DNA from: Comamonadaceae bacterium | GTDB taxonomy: Bacteria > Pseudomonadota > Gammaproteobacteria > Burkholderiales > Burkholderiaceae_C | DNA length: 55,181 bases | Direction: 5' to 3' | Assembly: GCA_947442105.1 (NCBI GenBank) | Contig: CANEVH010000025.1 | Span: forward strand, 1-55,181 | Shown here: positions 53,704 through 55,181 of the stretch, piece by piece | Layout of the letters: every line of letters starts with the position of its first letter | Position numbering within the stretch: position 1 is the first letter of the stretch | Notes under the pieces: generated by a model | The model's database searches: none | What the model was told of the DNA's origin: nothing | What the model saw: the letters and a program-made list of their open reading frames with translations, nothing else | Position numbers and translations under genes: made by a program

Positions 53704-55065
53704 ATCGATCAGGGCGCGCTCGCCAGTGGTGGTGGCCGCTGCGGCGCCTGCACAGCGTGCTGCGGCAGAGCCGGTTTTTGCTGCGCCTGGAGGCACCGCT
53801 CTTTATTGGCGGATGTAAGCCCTTGTTGGCCACGCTGGCGGTGGCGCTGATTCCCGCGCTCTATGTGGTGATTTATCTCTCCAGCCTGTGGGACCCTGCC
53901 GCCAACAGCGGCGCGCTGCAAGTGGGCCTGGTCAATTTGGACCAGGGCGTGGTCTACCACGAGAAGACGGTCAACATGGGCCGGGAACTGGTGGCGCAAG
54001 TGGAGCGCAGCGCCCGCTTTGGCTACCACCGCATCGGCGACGCCGATGACGCGCGCCGCCAAGTGCGCCACGGCGCGCTGGCGTTTGCCCTCATCATCCC
54101 CAGCGATTTCAGCTCCAATGCGGTGCCCGGCGCCCAGCCTGGGGCGGGCAAGCTGGTGCTGTATGCGTCAGAGGGCAATAGCTTTGAGGGTGCGCGCATC
54201 GCGCAGTTGTTTGCCGCCGAACTGGGCCACAAGGTCAACGAAAGCCTGAACGAAGAGCGCTGGGGTCTGGTGCTGCTCAATGCGGCAGGCTCCAAAGACC
54301 ATGTGGAGCGACTGCGCCAAGCCGCATCGCAACTGCAAGAAGGCGCCAGTGCACTGAGCAGCGGCACGTCCAAAGCCGCTATAGGCGCCAAGTCCTTGGG
54401 CAGCAGCGCCGCGCGACTGAGCGACGGCGTCTCGCAGCTCGGTGCGGGCATGCACCAGCTTGGCGTAGGCCTGCGCACGCTGGAAAGCAAGCGCCCACGC
54501 AACACCGATCTGACCTCGCTCACCAGCGGTGCTGACGCACTGGTGGCAGGGCACGAAGCGCTGCAAACCTCGCTGCACAAGCTCAAAGAGGTCAGCCAGT
54601 CGCTCCATACCGGCGTGCTGGCTTTCAAACAAGAAACCGACAACAGCCTGCTGGTGCTGCCATCGGTTCGCGACAACGTGGCACAGCTCTCGCTCGGCCT
54701 GCAGCAGTTGGACGGCGGCCTGGAAGGCGCGGTAGAAGGCCAGCAAAAACTCAGCGACGGGGCGGACCAACTGGGCGCTGGCGTGGGCGCGCTGACAGGC
54801 GGCGTGCGCTCCATGAACGGCGCACTGCGCACCATGGTGGCCAAGCTGCCCGAAGACAGCCAAATCGACGCCGTGGCCGAGGGCGCCGCAGAGCTCTCAC
54901 GCGCCACTGCCGCCTTGGCCCAGGCCAACGACAAAATCAGCAGCGCCAGCCGGGCACTGTTTGACAGCACCCGCCTGCTGGTGAGCGCCTTGCCTGCGCC
55001 GCTGGATGCCCCGCAGGGCAGCGCCCAAGGTTTGGCCGATTCGGTGCGGCCAGTGCTAGTGTTTA
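53700..55065 (+). pseudogene. YhgE/Pip-type membrane protein, truncated by an IS630-family element
   Basis: A GTG start at 53700 overlaps the DUF962 stop. One membrane segment (LLATLAVALIPALYVVIYLSSLW, near 40-63) is followed by a periplasmic domain and a long helical, Ser/Gly/Ala-rich repeat region of the form LxxGxxQLGxG (150-445), as in YhgE/Pip and phage-infection-protein-like ABC-2 relatives. Full-length members are ~700 residues and end in several membrane segments. Here similarity stops after SVRPVL near 55057, where the IS630-type sequence starts; the last few codons (to 55079) come from the IS. The protein would therefore lack its channel part. Confidence 0.85.
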
Positions 55066-55181
55066 ATTGCTTAAATTGACGATAGTATTTCGAAGCTGTG
55101 CACCTTTGACTTCGCGTTTGCGCCACACAAAGGGCGCAGCGTTCTCGTTGTACGCGGCTGTGAACTCATGAATCGCCTTGA
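55057..55181 (-). mobile_element. IS630-family insertion sequence, one end (runs off the window)
   Basis: The element begins about 55057, directly after a TA in the interrupted gene; IS630-type elements target TA. It carries the end of a leftward transposase gene that reads AIHEFTAAYNENAAPFVWR near its C-terminus, a typical IS630 transposase tail. The terminal inverted repeat would start with TGTTTAATTGCTTAAATTG-like bases. The other end is outside the window. Confidence 0.75.
55063..55181 (-). CDS. IS630-family transposase, C-terminal part (cut by window edge)
   Basis: About 38 codons are seen, ending at a TAA at 55063-55065. The tail HEFTAAYNENAAPFVWRKREVKG contains the Y-N-x-x-A-x-P-F-x-W signature shared by the ends of IS630/Tc1-type DDE transposases. 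The catalytic domain lies beyond the window. Its gene orientation is opposite to the gene it has interrupted. Confidence 0.85.
   Translation of the reverse strand, partial: KAIHEFTAAYNENAAPFVWRKREVKGAQLRNTIVNLSN

Overview
The window is GC-rich DNA of a betaproteobacterium, most likely Comamonadaceae (Rhodoferax/Polaromonas-like). The assignment rests on the family mix: a BoxR-controlled aerobic benzoyl-CoA (box) cluster, Bug-type solute-binding protein, NodI/NodJ-like exporter, SelD fused to an NDH-2-like oxidoreductase, YjgN plus M48 peptidase. No rRNA, tRNA or CRISPR array was seen. It looks chromosomal, with an accessory island at the left, scars in the middle and an insertion sequence entering at the right end.

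Left part (1-9.5 kb): a cut-off DUF4143-type ATPase with an unusual nested inverted-repeat upstream region, a small His-rich acidic protein, then a long leftward run of tightly packed genes. Read in the direction of transcription (9176 to 882) the run is an SMC/RecF-like AAA ATPase, a DUF4276 (TOPRIM-like) protein, a single-chain type IIG restriction-modification enzyme, a small unknown protein, a tail copy of the restriction gene, a frameshifted family III CoA-transferase and a LysR regulator. The first three form a candidate anti-phage module. A CoA-transferase 5' remnant upstream of the module and a 156-bp direct repeat downstream of it suggest it was inserted into, or rearranged at, the 5' end of the CoA-transferase gene.

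Middle-left (9.5-20.1 kb): malate synthase G, a YjgN/M48 peptidase pair, a Fic enzyme preceded by six 11-bp tandem repeats, and a leftward operon of Bug-type binding protein, M20 amidohydrolase and ornithine-cyclodeaminase-family reductase with a divergent LysR gene.

Centre (20.5-38.8 kb): a complete aerobic benzoate route. Leftward from the boxR promoter region: DUF4863 protein, BoxD, benzoate-CoA ligase, an alpha/beta hydrolase and a five-gene branched-chain-type ABC transporter. Rightward: BoxR, BoxC, BoxB, BoxA, an enoyl-CoA hydratase, a 3-hydroxyacyl-CoA dehydrogenase and 3-oxoadipyl-CoA thiolase. Together they would import benzoate, activate it, epoxidise and open the ring, oxidise the semialdehyde and shorten the product to acetyl-CoA and succinyl-CoA. 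Malate synthase G nearby could serve C2 metabolism but is not part of the pathway.

Right part (38.8-55.2 kb): a scar region (truncated dinD, orphan antitoxin-like gene, DUF4143 fragment), AMP nucleosidase, a PhoX phosphatase with an Ig-like lipoprotein and an outer-membrane protein, a NodIJ-like ABC exporter, a 0.9-kb array of four GC-rich repeat units (two direct, two inverted), the SelD fusion and a divergent paralogue of its oxidoreductase half, a DUF962 membrane protein, and a YhgE/Pip-type membrane protein truncated by an IS630-family element that runs off the end.
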